A stretch of 8,176 bases of DNA from Clostridiales bacterium (GCA_012514855.1 JAAYZL010000225.1:1-8176); one strand, 5' to 3'; positions 1 through 6,538 are shown, counted from the first letter of the stretch. Notes: generated from the sequence alone by a model not told the origin. Made by a program: numbers and translations.

Positions 1-9
1 GGAATCCGG

Positions 10-159
10 CGAGGGATTTTTGTTCCCGGCAAGGAGCCGGAGCGCAGGCGTAGCAGCGCTACGTCAAGCGGAGAGCGACACAACCGGGGACAAAAAGAAC
101 CGCCGGAGACGCAAGTTCTGTGGTGGATGGAGCACTAGTTCTGCATCGAAAATCCCTCG
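10..159. repeat. Non-coding element with nested inverted repeats
   Basis: This stretch lies 3' of the permease gene and has no convincing gene. Outer arms CGAGGGATTTT (10-20) and AAAATCCCTCG (149-159) are perfect 11-bp inverted repeats. Inside them, 17-29 pairs with 84-96 over 12 of 13 positions; the exception, T24 opposite G89, would be a G.U pair in plus-strand RNA. Two small perfect hairpins sit further in: CCGGC/GCCGG (26-30/36-40) and CGTAGC/GCTACG (49-54/58-63, 3-nt loop). The outer arm and the 17-29 arm overlap at 17-20, so both cannot pair fully at once. The nesting suggests a mobile or dispersed palindromic repeat, or a structured RNA. This is inference, because only one copy is visible. 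An 84-codon plus-strand reading frame crosses it but has no ribosome-binding site or recognisable domain, so I do not call it a gene. Confidence 0.5.
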
Positions 160-166
160 GCCCTTT

Positions 167-186
167 GGAGGAATTCCTATTCCTCC
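167..186. other. Perfect hairpin just after the permease stop
   Basis: GGAGGAAT (167-174) and ATTCCTCC (179-186) form a perfect 8-bp stem with a 4-nt loop, 7 bp beyond the gguB stop codon. It could end or stabilise the chvE-gguA-gguB transcript. No U-run follows on the minus strand (AAAGGG comes next), so it does not look like a standard intrinsic terminator. Confidence 0.4.
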
Positions 187-192
187 TTGGTA

Positions 193-1389
193 TCATATCG
201 CCTTTTTCGCGCGGGAGCGCACGTCGAACGCGACCGCGAGTATGAAGATGATCCCCTTGATGACATATTGGTAGGTGATGCCCACGCCCATCAGGTTCAG
301 CCCGTTCGTCAGCGACATGATGACGAACGCGCCGATGATGGAGTTCGTCACCTTGCCGATGCCGCCGGAGGTCGACACGCCGCCGATGTAGCACGAGGCG
401 ATCGCGTCGAGCTCGAAGCCGCTGCCGGCGGTCGGCGTCGCGGACTGGAGCCGGGACGTGAACAGCACGCCGCCGAGCCCGGCGAGCATGCCCATCGACG
501 CGAACACGAACAGCAAAATCCGCTGCGTGTCGACGCCCGAGAGCAGCGCCGCCTCGCGGTTGCCGCCCATGCCGTAGATGTGCCGCCCGAGCCGCGTCCT
601 GCGCATCATGAAGTCGTACACGAACGCGACGACGGCCACGACGACGATCGTCCACGAGACGCCCCTGTAGTTCGCGAGCACGTAGCTCAGCACGCCGATG
701 ACCGCGGAAAACAGCAGAAGCGTCGCCCAGAACACCGGCGCGGAGGTCGTGCGGAAGCGGTATTTCCTGAGGTCTTTCCGCGCGCGGAGCCGGGACAGCA
801 CGATCAGCGCGATCGACACGGCGCCCACGACGAGCGACAGCCCGTGCATCGGCCCCAGCCGGAACACCGCGGGCAGGAAGCCGTTTGAAATCTGGTTGAA
901 CGCGTCGCTCTGCACGAGTATGGTGCCGGTCGACTCGGTGACGAGCGACAGCATGCCGCGGAAGATGAACTGGCAGGCGAGCGTCGTCACGAACGCCGGC
1001 ACGCCGACCCGCCCGATGATCAGCCCCTCGAGCGAGCCGATCAAGATGCCCGCGAGCAGTATCAGCGGCAGCACGAACGGCACGGCGACGCCGCGGGCGA
1101 GCAGCGTCGCCGCGCACGCGCCGAGAAACCCCGCCACGAAGCCGATCGACAGGTCGATCTGCTGGATGATCAGCACGAGCGTCATCCCGCAGGCCATGAC
1201 CGCGACGTAGCCGGTCTGGTTGATCAGGTTCGTCAGGTTGCGCGCGGTGATGAACGCGCCGTCCGTGAGCAGCGTGAAGAGGATGAACAGCGCCAGAAGC
1301 GCCAGGTACATCGCGTAGTTGCGGATATTGCCCTTCAGAAGCGCCCACACCTCGCCCGGAAGGCCGCCGCGCGCGCGCCGGTCATCCAT
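193..1389 (-). CDS. gguB: Monosaccharide ABC transporter permease (GguB/MmsB, XylH-like)
   Basis: Membrane subunit of a CUT2-class sugar importer; it should form the channel as a dimer powered by the ATPase encoded just upstream. The 398-residue protein is strongly hydrophobic, with about ten likely membrane segments, including residues 25-41, 61-77, 81-97, 101-122, 131-145, 174-188, 210-229, 235-250, 281-300 and one near the C-terminus. The family's ATPase-contact loop is visible as GGNREAALLSGV (about 265-276), and IDLSIGFVAG (78-87) is also typical. The length fits the GguB/XylH group better than the shorter RbsC group (about 320 residues). I chose the ATG at 1389 over a TTG 30 bases upstream because AAGGAGG (1405-1399) lies 9 nt before it. 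The start overlaps the end of gguA by 8 bp (ATGGATGA), which implies translational coupling. The exact sugar cannot be read from the sequence. Confidence 0.93.
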   Translation of the reverse strand: MDDRRARGGLPGEVWALLKGNIRNYAMYLALLALFILFTLLTDGAFITARNLTNLINQTGYVAVMACGMTLVLIIQQIDLSIGFVAGFLGACAATLLARGVAVPFVLPLILLAGILIGSLEGLIIGRVGVPAFVTTLACQFIFRGMLSLVTESTGTILVQSDAFNQISNGFLPAVFRLGPMHGLSLVVGAVSIALIVLSRLRARKDLRKYRFRTTSAPVFWATLLLFSAVIGVLSYVLANYRGVSWTIVVVAVVAFVYDFMMRRTRLGRHIYGMGGNREAALLSGVDTQRILLFVFASMGMLAGLGGVLFTSRLQSATPTAGSGFELDAIASCYIGGVSTSGGIGKVTNSIIGAFVIMSLTNGLNLMGVGITYQYVIKGIIFILAVAFDVRSRAKKAI

Positions 1390-2929
1390 TTGCCACCGCC
1401 TCCTTCGTGTTCGTCGCAAATTCCATGATGTTTTCCTCGGTCGCGTCGGCGGCGTTCAGTTCGCCCGTGATCGCGCCCTCGCTCATCACGTAGATGCGGT
1501 CGGACATGCCGAGAATCTCCATCAGCTCCGAGGAGATCATGACGATCGACATGCCGCTCTTCACCAGCTCGTTCATGATCGTGTAGATCTCGAACTTCGC
1601 GCCGACGTCGATGCCGCGCGTCGGCTCGTCGAGAATGAGCAGCTTCGGCCGCGCGAACAGCCACTTCGCCAGCGACGTCTTCTGCTGGTTGCCGCCGGAG
1701 AGGTTCAACACCGTCTGCTGGATCGACGGCGCCTTGATGCGCAGGTCCTCCTTGTAGCGGTTCGCCTGCACGACCTCCTCGTTGCGGTCGATGACGAGCC
1801 CGCGGAGCAGCGTCCGGAGGTTTGCGAGGGTGATGTTGAAGCAGATGTCCTGAATCAGGATCAGCCCGTTTTTTTTGCGGTCCTCGGACGCGTACGCGAC
1901 GCCGGCCGCGATCGCCTCCGAGGGCTTCGAAAATTTGACGGGCGCGCCCTCGAGGAACACCTCGCCGGAGGTCAATTTATACCCCGGCGTGTTCCCGAAC
2001 AGCGCGAGCGCGAGCTCCGTCCGCCCCGCGCCCATCAGCCCCGCGAGGCCGACGATCTCGCCGCGGCGCACGTTCAGGCTCACGTCCTTGAGCACCGTCC
2101 GCCCGGTCGACGGGTTGCGCGCCGAGAAATTCCGGACCTCGAACAGCACCTCGTCGGACGGCCGCCGCTCGCGCCGGGGGTAGATGTTCTCGATCTCGCG
2201 GCCGACCATGTGGCGGATGATCTCGCGCTCGGTGATCCTCCTCTCCGCCGCGTCGAGCGAGCACACGGTCGTGCCGTCGCGCAGCACCGTCACCGTGTCC
2301 GCGATCTTCACGACCTCGCCCAGCCGGTGCGAGATCATGATGATCGTCGCGCCGCCGTCCCGGAGCTCGCGCAGCAGCCTGAGCAGGTTGTCGCTGTCCT
2401 CCTCGTTGAGCGAGGAGGTCGGCTCGTCGAGTATGATGACCTTCGCGTTTTTAGACAGCGTCTTCGCGATCTCGACGAGCTGCTGCGCGCCGACGCGCAG
2501 GGACCCGACCTTCGCGGTGGGGTTCACGTCCAGCCGCACGGTCTTCAGGATTTTCTCGGACTCGAGGATCGTGCGGTGCCAGTCGACGAGCCGCCCGCGC
2601 ATCAGCTCGTGCCCGAAGAAGATATTTTCGTAGATCGTCAGGTCCGGGATCAGCGCCAGTTCCTGGCTGATGATCGCGATGCTCGCGCTTTCGGAATCGC
2701 GGATGCCGTGGAAGCGCTGGATTTCGCCGTTTAAGAGGATGTCGCCCTCGTACGTCCCGAACGGGTGCACGCCCGACAGGACCTTCATCAGGGTCGTCTT
2801 CCCCGCGCCGTTTTCGCCGACGAGGCAGTGAATCTCTGAGCGCCGAACCTGAAAGTTCACGCGGTCGAGCGCCTTCACGCCGGGGAACGATTTCGAGATC
2901 TGGCGCATCTCAAGGATAATGTCGTCCAT
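1382..2929 (-). CDS. gguA: Monosaccharide ABC transporter ATP-binding protein (GguA/MmsA)
   Basis: Cytoplasmic ATPase of the sugar importer, 515 residues, with two fused ABC domains as usual for CUT2 systems (MglA, RbsA, XylG, GguA). Domain 1 has Walker A GENGAGKT (38-45), a modified signature LRVGAQQ (144-150), Walker B VIILDEP (164-170) and the switch His in SHR (H201). Domain 2 has the degenerate Walker A typical of this family, LMGAGRTE (298-305), a full signature LSGGNQQ (410-416) and Walker B LLILDEP (430-436). In its switch region the His is replaced by Ser (ISSE), also normal here. So one composite site is catalytic and the other is weakened, as in relatives. I chose the ATG at 2929 because GAGG (2940-2937) is 7 nt upstream; a TTG 21 bases earlier is less likely. 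It follows chvE after 190 bp and overlaps gguB by 8 bp. The symbol is by family resemblance; xylG-like naming is possible. Confidence 0.94.
   Translation of the reverse strand: MDDIILEMRQISKSFPGVKALDRVNFQVRRSEIHCLVGENGAGKTTLMKVLSGVHPFGTYEGDILLNGEIQRFHGIRDSESASIAIISQELALIPDLTIYENIFFGHELMRGRLVDWHRTILESEKILKTVRLDVNPTAKVGSLRVGAQQLVEIAKTLSKNAKVIILDEPTSSLNEEDSDNLLRLLRELRDGGATIIMISHRLGEVVKIADTVTVLRDGTTVCSLDAAERRITEREIIRHMVGREIENIYPRRERRPSDEVLFEVRNFSARNPSTGRTVLKDVSLNVRRGEIVGLAGLMGAGRTELALALFGNTPGYKLTSGEVFLEGAPVKFSKPSEAIAAGVAYASEDRKKNGLILIQDICFNITLANLRTLLRGLVIDRNEEVVQANRYKEDLRIKAPSIQQTVLNLSGGNQQKTSLAKWLFARPKLLILDEPTRGIDVGAKFEIYTIMNELVKSGMSIVMISSELMEILGMSDRIYVMSEGAITGELNAADATEENIMEFATNTKEAVANG
1399..1405 (-). 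promoter_or_regulatory. Shine-Dalgarno site of gguB, inside the end of gguA
   Basis: AAGGAGG on the minus strand, 9 nt before the ATG at 1389. It decides the start of the permease and lies within the last codons of the ATPase gene, consistent with coupled translation. Confidence 0.8.
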
Positions 2930-2994
2930 GGAATCACCTCGACAAGACAAAGGGTTTCAGAACCGCCCGTTCAATCGAAACCGACGACCCGCGC

Positions 2995-3032
2995 GGCCTT
3001 CGCCCGGAAATTTGTGAAAATTTCAGAAGGCC
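2995..3032 (-). promoter_or_regulatory. Two-tier stem-loop in the chvE-gguA gap
   Basis: Two perfect 7-bp stems are nested: an outer pair GGCCTTC/GAAGGCC (2995-3001/3026-3032) and an inner pair GAAATTT/AAATTTC (3007-3013/3018-3024) with a 4-nt loop. They are separated by an asymmetric internal loop of 5 nt and 1 nt. On the minus-strand mRNA this lies 65 nt before the gguA start. It probably shapes stability or transporter translation relative to the binding protein; that role is inferred. Confidence 0.5.
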
Positions 3033-3071
3033 GGCCCTGCGCGCTGAAAAACGAAGTTTGTCGGCGCTGGA

Positions 3072-3095
3072 AGGGGAACCCCGAAGGGTTCCCCT
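3072..3095 (-). terminator. cUUCGg stem-loop after chvE (stabiliser or partial terminator)
   Basis: GGGGAACCC and GGGTTCCCC (arms 3073-3081 and 3086-3094) form a perfect 9-bp stem, 10 bp with the flanking A-T pair. Read on the minus strand the loop is TTCG closed by C-G, the very stable cUUCGg tetraloop; on the plus strand it would be CGAA. This points to a function in the minus-strand transcript. It starts 25 nt after the chvE stop. No U-run follows, so full termination is unlikely. Such hairpins between binding-protein and membrane-component genes often protect the upstream message and raise binding-protein levels, which is the likely role. Confidence 0.55.
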
Positions 3096-3119
3096 CCGCC
3101 GTATGTTTTCCGTTATTGC

Positions 3120-4211
3120 CTATTGCCAGTTGACGAACTTCGAGCCGTCGTACACGCCGCCCTCGAAGAAGATTTCGGCGATGTTGTCCGTCGTCACGGT
3201 GACGACCGGGCACTGCATCGACGGCACGTCGATCACGTCGTTGCTGTAGACGGCGTTCGTCTCCGGCACCTCGCCCGCGAGGATCGCGTCGATGATCACG
3301 AGCGTCGCGTCGACCAGGTCCCTCGGGTCCTTGTAGACGGTCATCGACTGCTTGCCGTCGATGATGTACTGCACGGACGCCTCGATGCCGTCGCAGCCGG
3401 TGATCCAGACGCCCGTCACCTCGCCGTCGGCGTGGAACACGTCGGACAGCGCGCGCGCGCAGTCGTCGTCCGCGGGGCCGAGCACGAACACCTCGCCCTT
3501 CGCGTCCGGGCCGGCGGCGGTCAGGTGCGCCTCGGCGAGCGTCTTGCACACCGACATCGTCCACTCGGTGTCGATGACGGACATGATCTCGACCAGCTCG
3601 TCGCGCGAGAGGTCGTACTTGTCCCTGTACTCGACGGCCTTTTCGCAGTTCCGGATGACGAAGGTTCCGTCCGCGATCAGCGGCTGCAGCACCTGCCACG
3701 CGCTCTCGAAGTACAAAAACGAGTTGTTGTCGGTCAAGGCGCCCGAATACAGGTAGAGGTTGACGCCCTTCGCGCCGGGCTCGAGCTTGCTCAGCAGGAA
3801 CTCGCCCTGCGCGCGGCCGACGGCGGCGCTGTCGAACGTCGTATAGTAGGCCAGCTTGTCGGTTCCGGTGATGATGCGGTCGTAGGCGATGACCGGGATG
3901 CCCTCCTCGTGCGCGATCCCGACCGCGGCGGCGGCCGCGGCGGCGTCAAACGCGCACAGCACGATCGCCTTCGCGCCCTTGCTGATCAGCGTCTCGACGT
4001 TCGCCTTCTCGGTCGCGGGGTCCTTCTGGGAGAACAGAATCTGCGCGCTGTAGCCGTGCTCCCCGATCGCCGCCAGGAAATCCGCCTCGTCGCCGAGCCA
4101 GCGGGTTTCCTCGCGCGTGGGGAGTACGACGCCGAAGTCCAGACCGGCGGCGCCGGCCGTGCCGGCCATAGCGATGATCACCAGGAGAACCAGAGCGAGT
4201 AATTTCTTCAT
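3120..4211 (-). CDS. chvE: Monosaccharide ABC transporter substrate-binding protein (ChvE-like)
   Basis: Extracytoplasmic receptor that should bind a monosaccharide and deliver it to GguB-GguA. It has 363 residues. An N-terminal signal (KK at 2-3, hydrophobic core to about 19, likely cleavage near AGA-AG at 20-23) precedes a periplasmic-binding-protein type 1 fold. Features shared with ChvE/XylF proteins include LPTREETRW (30-38), IPVIAYDR (105-112), the loop DNNSF (161-165), GCDG (272-275) and the KDPRD segment (294-298). The ATG at 4211 has GGAGG 7 nt upstream, preferable to a TTG at 4232. There is no cysteine in the first 85 residues, so it is not a lipoprotein by motif. Six cysteines (86, 189, 222, 251, 273, 334) lie in the mature part, which would be less surprising in an anaerobe. 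It is the first gene of the transporter operon, with its own promoter. Ligand identity (xylose, glucose, galactose, arabinose or other) is unknown. Confidence 0.92.
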   Translation of the reverse strand: MKKLLALVLLVIIAMAGTAGAAGLDFGVVLPTREETRWLGDEADFLAAIGEHGYSAQILFSQKDPATEKANVETLISKGAKAIVLCAFDAAAAAAAVGIAHEEGIPVIAYDRIITGTDKLAYYTTFDSAAVGRAQGEFLLSKLEPGAKGVNLYLYSGALTDNNSFLYFESAWQVLQPLIADGTFVIRNCEKAVEYRDKYDLSRDELVEIMSVIDTEWTMSVCKTLAEAHLTAAGPDAKGEVFVLGPADDDCARALSDVFHADGEVTGVWITGCDGIEASVQYIIDGKQSMTVYKDPRDLVDATLVIIDAILAGEVPETNAVYSNDVIDVPSMQCPVVTVTTDNIAEIFFEGGVYDGSKFVNWQ

Positions 4212-4218
4212 GATGTTC

Positions 4219-4223
4219 CCTCC
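4219..4223 (-). promoter_or_regulatory. Shine-Dalgarno site of chvE
   Basis: GGAGG, within GGGAGGG, lies 7 nt before the ATG at 4211. It settles the start in favour of the ATG, which also gives a clean signal peptide beginning MKKLLAL. Confidence 0.8.
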
Positions 4224-4264
4224 CTGCTTCAATCTATGTTGGCCAAAAATTTAACCACACCGAA

Positions 4265-4293
4265 ACTATAACACAGACGCCGTGCAAGATCAA
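4265..4293 (-). promoter_or_regulatory. Extended -10 promoter of chvE-gguA-gguB
   Basis: On the minus strand the -35 box is TTGATC (4293-4288), the spacer is 17 bp, and the -10 box is TATAGT (4270-4265) preceded by TGT, an extended -10. Transcription would start near 4258, giving a leader of roughly 47 nt before the chvE ATG. The region is clearly more AT-rich than the genes around it. The -35 box lies within an inverted repeat, so the promoter is probably regulated. Confidence 0.65.
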
Positions 4294-4306
4294 TACAATC
4301 CTGCAC
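4282..4306. promoter_or_regulatory. Operator-like inverted repeat over the chvE -35 box
   Basis: GTGCAAGAT (4282-4290) and ATCCTGCAC (4298-4306) match as inverted arms at 8 of 9 positions around a 7-bp spacer. A third copy of the half-site, ATGCAAGAT, lies at 4326-4334 on the plus strand. The repeat covers the -35 hexamer, so a bound protein should compete with RNA polymerase. The LacI-family protein encoded immediately upstream is the natural candidate. However, this layout is not the compact CG-centred palindrome usual for that family, so another regulator is possible. Confidence 0.5.
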
Positions 4307-4336
4307 GAAAAAGCGGCGTTTCTTGATGCAAGATTG
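4296..4336 (-). promoter_or_regulatory. 41-bp imperfect dyad between lacI-type gene and chvE
   Basis: Arms 4296-4315 and 4317-4336 are complementary at 15 of 20 DNA positions. In minus-strand RNA three of the five mismatches become G.U pairs (18 of 20), whereas plus-strand RNA gains only one. This favours a hairpin in the transcript leaving the LacI-family gene, whose stop is 41 bp upstream. It may serve as a 3'-end structure or weak terminator, although no U-run follows. Its distal arm overlaps the operator-like repeat of the chvE promoter, so it may instead be, or also be, a DNA binding site. Confidence 0.4.
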
Positions 4337-4377
4337 TGCAACATTTTCGGTTTTTTCGGAAAGCAGAGGGAAAGGGA

Positions 4378-5367
4378 TCAGGTCGTCGCGCGGACGATCA
4401 GCATGGGCTTGATCGCGACCTGCTGCGGCTGCCCGTAGGGGTTAAGGACGCGGTGCGTGAGGATGCGCACCGAGATCGCCGCCATGTCGTCGTAGGGGGT
4501 TCCGATGGTCGTCAGCCCCCCGGAGATGTAGCGCGCGATCGAGATGTCGTCGAAGCCGATCACCGCGATGTCGCCCGGCACGCGCAGCCCCGACTCCTGG
4601 ATCGCGTGGATCGCGCCGATCGCCATCTGGTCGTAGCTCGCGTACACGGCGTCGGGCAGATCGGGAAGCTGCAGGATTTCCCGCATCCTGAGGTACCCGC
4701 CGAGCTCGCCGCGCTCCGCGCCCGTCCGGACGAAATCGGGGTTCACGGGCATGTCGAAGCTCTTCATCGTGGCGAGGAAGAAGCTGCGGCGGTTCGCGGT
4801 GTTCAGTTCGCCGAGGAAGCCGATCCTCCTGTAGCCGCGGTGCAGCAGGTGCTCGACCGCCATGGTGTTTCCGCGGCCCTCGTCGACGAACAGGCAGTCG
4901 GCGTCGAGCGTCGCGATGTAGCGCGACGTGATGAACATCACCGGCAGCATCGATTGCCGCACGGCCGCGATCAGCTTGCCGGAGATGTCCTCGGCGTCGT
5001 CCATCACGATCAGCAGGCAGCGCACGCGGCTCGCGGCCATCTGCTCGACCGCGCGGATCGTCTCGTTCTGGTCGAAGTTCGTGATCGACAGCATCACGGA
5101 GAAGTTTTTCTGCCGGAAGCGCTCGTTGATCGCGTGCGCGAGCCGGGCGTAGTAGTCCGACGTCATGTCCGGGATGACGACGCCCGCGACGTCCCGCGGC
5201 TCCGGGACGCCCGTGCCGTAGGGCCGCTTCCGGTAGCCGAGCTTTTCGGCGGACGCGAGCACCTTCCGTCGCGTGCGCTCGCTGATCGAGGGGTTTCCGC
5301 CCAGCGCGCGCGAAACCGTGGACGCGCTGACGCCCGCCTCGCGCGCGATATCGTCCATGCTGGGCAA
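4378..5367 (-). CDS. LacI-family transcriptional regulator
   Basis: Sugar-responsive DNA-binding protein of 329 residues, the normal length for LacI/GalR. The N-terminal helix-turn-helix spans about residues 4-25 (MDDIAREAGVSASTVSRAL, 4-22). A periplasmic-binding-like effector domain runs from about 60 to the end, with VAGVVIPD (60-67), RRIGFLGEL (180-188), the DNA-linked core IAVIGFDDISIARY (267-280) and LTTIGTPYDDM (285-295). The TTG start at 5367 is supported by GGAGG 8 nt upstream and by family alignment; the ATG at 5358 is 17 nt from that site. The linker after GY (45-60) is Pro/Gly-rich and lacks the usual ARSL-type hinge helix, which is odd. It lies 15 bp after mtlD, so the two are probably co-transcribed, and it sits just upstream of the importer genes. 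It likely controls one or both operons; the inducer is unknown. Confidence 0.93.
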   Translation of the reverse strand: MPSMDDIAREAGVSASTVSRALGGNPSISERTRRKVLASAEKLGYRKRPYGTGVPEPRDVAGVVIPDMTSDYYARLAHAINERFRQKNFSVMLSITNFDQNETIRAVEQMAASRVRCLLIVMDDAEDISGKLIAAVRQSMLPVMFITSRYIATLDADCLFVDEGRGNTMAVEHLLHRGYRRIGFLGELNTANRRSFFLATMKSFDMPVNPDFVRTGAERGELGGYLRMREILQLPDLPDAVYASYDQMAIGAIHAIQESGLRVPGDIAVIGFDDISIARYISGGLTTIGTPYDDMAAISVRILTHRVLNPYGQPQQVAIKPMLIVRATT

Positions 5368-5373
5368 GCGCGT

Positions 5374-5381
5374 CCCCTCCC
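5374..5381 (-). promoter_or_regulatory. Shine-Dalgarno site that fixes the TTG start
   Basis: GGGAGGGG lies between the mtlD stop and the regulator. Its GGAGG core is 8 nt before the TTG at 5367 but 17 nt before the next ATG, so the TTG is the better start. Confidence 0.75.
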
Positions 5382-5382
5382 G

Positions 5383-6531
5383 TCAAACCTTCGACCGGAT
5401 CAGGCCCCAGAGCGGCTCGTCCGGCCGAAGCCCCAGATAGTGCTCGAGTACGTGGTCGACGCCGTCCTCCCGGAGCGCCTTTTGCAACTCCCGCGCCGCC
5501 GGGTCGTCCGCGCGGTCGAACCGGAGCGCGGCCAGTATGCCCCCGACGATCGGCGCGGGGTCGACGCCCTGTTCGAGGCAGTAGAGCGCGGCGCCGACGA
5601 GTCGGTCGTTGCGCCGGAGCTTGCGCACCGGGTCGGCCCCGACGCGGCTGACGGTGTCCCGGAGCGCGAGGTTTCCGAACCGGAGGAGCAGGTCGTCGAT
5701 GTTCGCCTCGACGTTTTCGCGCATTTGTTCGCCGTACTCCCGGATCAGCGCCTCGCCGCTCGCCGCCATCGCCGCGCGCGCCCTTTCGAGCACGGCCGGG
5801 TCGGCGACCGCCTGCCAGATGTACTCCATCCCCGCGAGATGCCCGAAGTACGCGACCATCGCGTGCCCCATGTTGTGCACGAACAGCTTCCGCTTGATGT
5901 AGAACCCGAACGGAGAATACGGAACGAGCCCGACAAGCGCGGGAATCTCGCCCCTGAACGCCGCCGAGTCGACCGGCAGCTCGGCGTACGGCTCGACGCA
6001 GATCAAGAGGCCGTCCTTTGCCCGCTCCTCCAAAGTCAGCGGCGGAACCATGCGCCCGATCGACGCCTCGACGAGCCCGAGGTTCTCGTCCGCCCACACG
6101 CGCTCCGCGTCCGTCAGGCACGCGTTGATCCATCCGCGCATCAGCTTGTCCGCCTCGAGCTGGTTCTCGCAGAGCAGGACGTCCAGCGGCCGGCCGCTTT
6201 CGCGCATGCGCCTGGCGGCGCCCTTCGCGATCACGGGCGCGATCTTCGGCAAAATGTTCACGCCGACCGCGGTCGCCATGACGTCGCACCCGGCGATCTC
6301 GGAAAGCGCCTGTTCGGTCGACGCGTGGACGGCGCGGACGTTTCGAACCGCCGCGTCGACCGCCTCCGCGTTGGACACGACGCGCACCGTGTACGAGCCG
6401 CGGCGGTTCATCTCTTCGATCAGCGGCTCCGCGATGTCCAGGAAGCACACCTCGTAGCCCGAGTCGGAAAACACCTTGCCGATGAAGCCGCGGCCGATGT
6501 TGCCGCCGCCGTACATCACGGCTTTTTTCAT
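5383..6531 (-). CDS. mtlD: Mannitol-1-phosphate 5-dehydrogenase
   Basis: Cytoplasmic NAD-dependent enzyme that interconverts D-mannitol 1-phosphate and fructose 6-phosphate. At 382 residues it matches the usual length (E. coli MtlD is also 382). The N-terminal Rossmann fold shows GGGNIGRGFIGK (8-19), and LDIAEP (31-36) marks the end of the second strand. ATAVG (86-90), LLCENQ (119-124) and VPP (162-164) match family positions. The polyol dehydrogenase catalytic pattern K-x4-N-x2-H is intact as K215, N220 and H223 in KLFVHNMGH. GRFENP-like FGNLALRD (285-292) and RKLRRNDRL (303-311) are also family-like. The ATG at 6531 is preceded by GAGG at 8 nt. The gene has its own extended -10 promoter and is followed by the LacI-family gene. 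No mannitol PTS gene is visible, so the phosphorylated substrate must come from elsewhere, or the enzyme acts on a related phospho-polyol or in the fructose-6-phosphate-reducing direction. Confidence 0.92.
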   Translation of the reverse strand: MKKAVMYGGGNIGRGFIGKVFSDSGYEVCFLDIAEPLIEEMNRRGSYTVRVVSNAEAVDAAVRNVRAVHASTEQALSEIAGCDVMATAVGVNILPKIAPVIAKGAARRMRESGRPLDVLLCENQLEADKLMRGWINACLTDAERVWADENLGLVEASIGRMVPPLTLEERAKDGLLICVEPYAELPVDSAAFRGEIPALVGLVPYSPFGFYIKRKLFVHNMGHAMVAYFGHLAGMEYIWQAVADPAVLERARAAMAASGEALIREYGEQMRENVEANIDDLLLRFGNLALRDTVSRVGADPVRKLRRNDRLVGAALYCLEQGVDPAPIVGGILAALRFDRADDPAARELQKALREDGVDHVLEHYLGLRPDEPLWGLIRSKV

Positions 6532-6538
6532 GGGAACG

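Noticed and set aside
20..274. Small plus-strand open frame over the repeat-rich left end
   Set aside because: It has no Shine-Dalgarno site, has an odd basic and Pro-rich composition, and its tail overlaps the end of gguB. The inverted repeats explain this region better.
1319..2734. Plus-strand open frame of 471 codons opposite gguA
   Set aside because: It is antisense to a gene with intact double Walker motifs and has no recognisable domain or ribosome-binding site.
4344..4364. CCGAAAA direct repeats downstream of the LacI-family stop as a terminator
   Set aside because: The repeats are direct, not inverted, so they form no stem. They resemble a simple AT-rich run.
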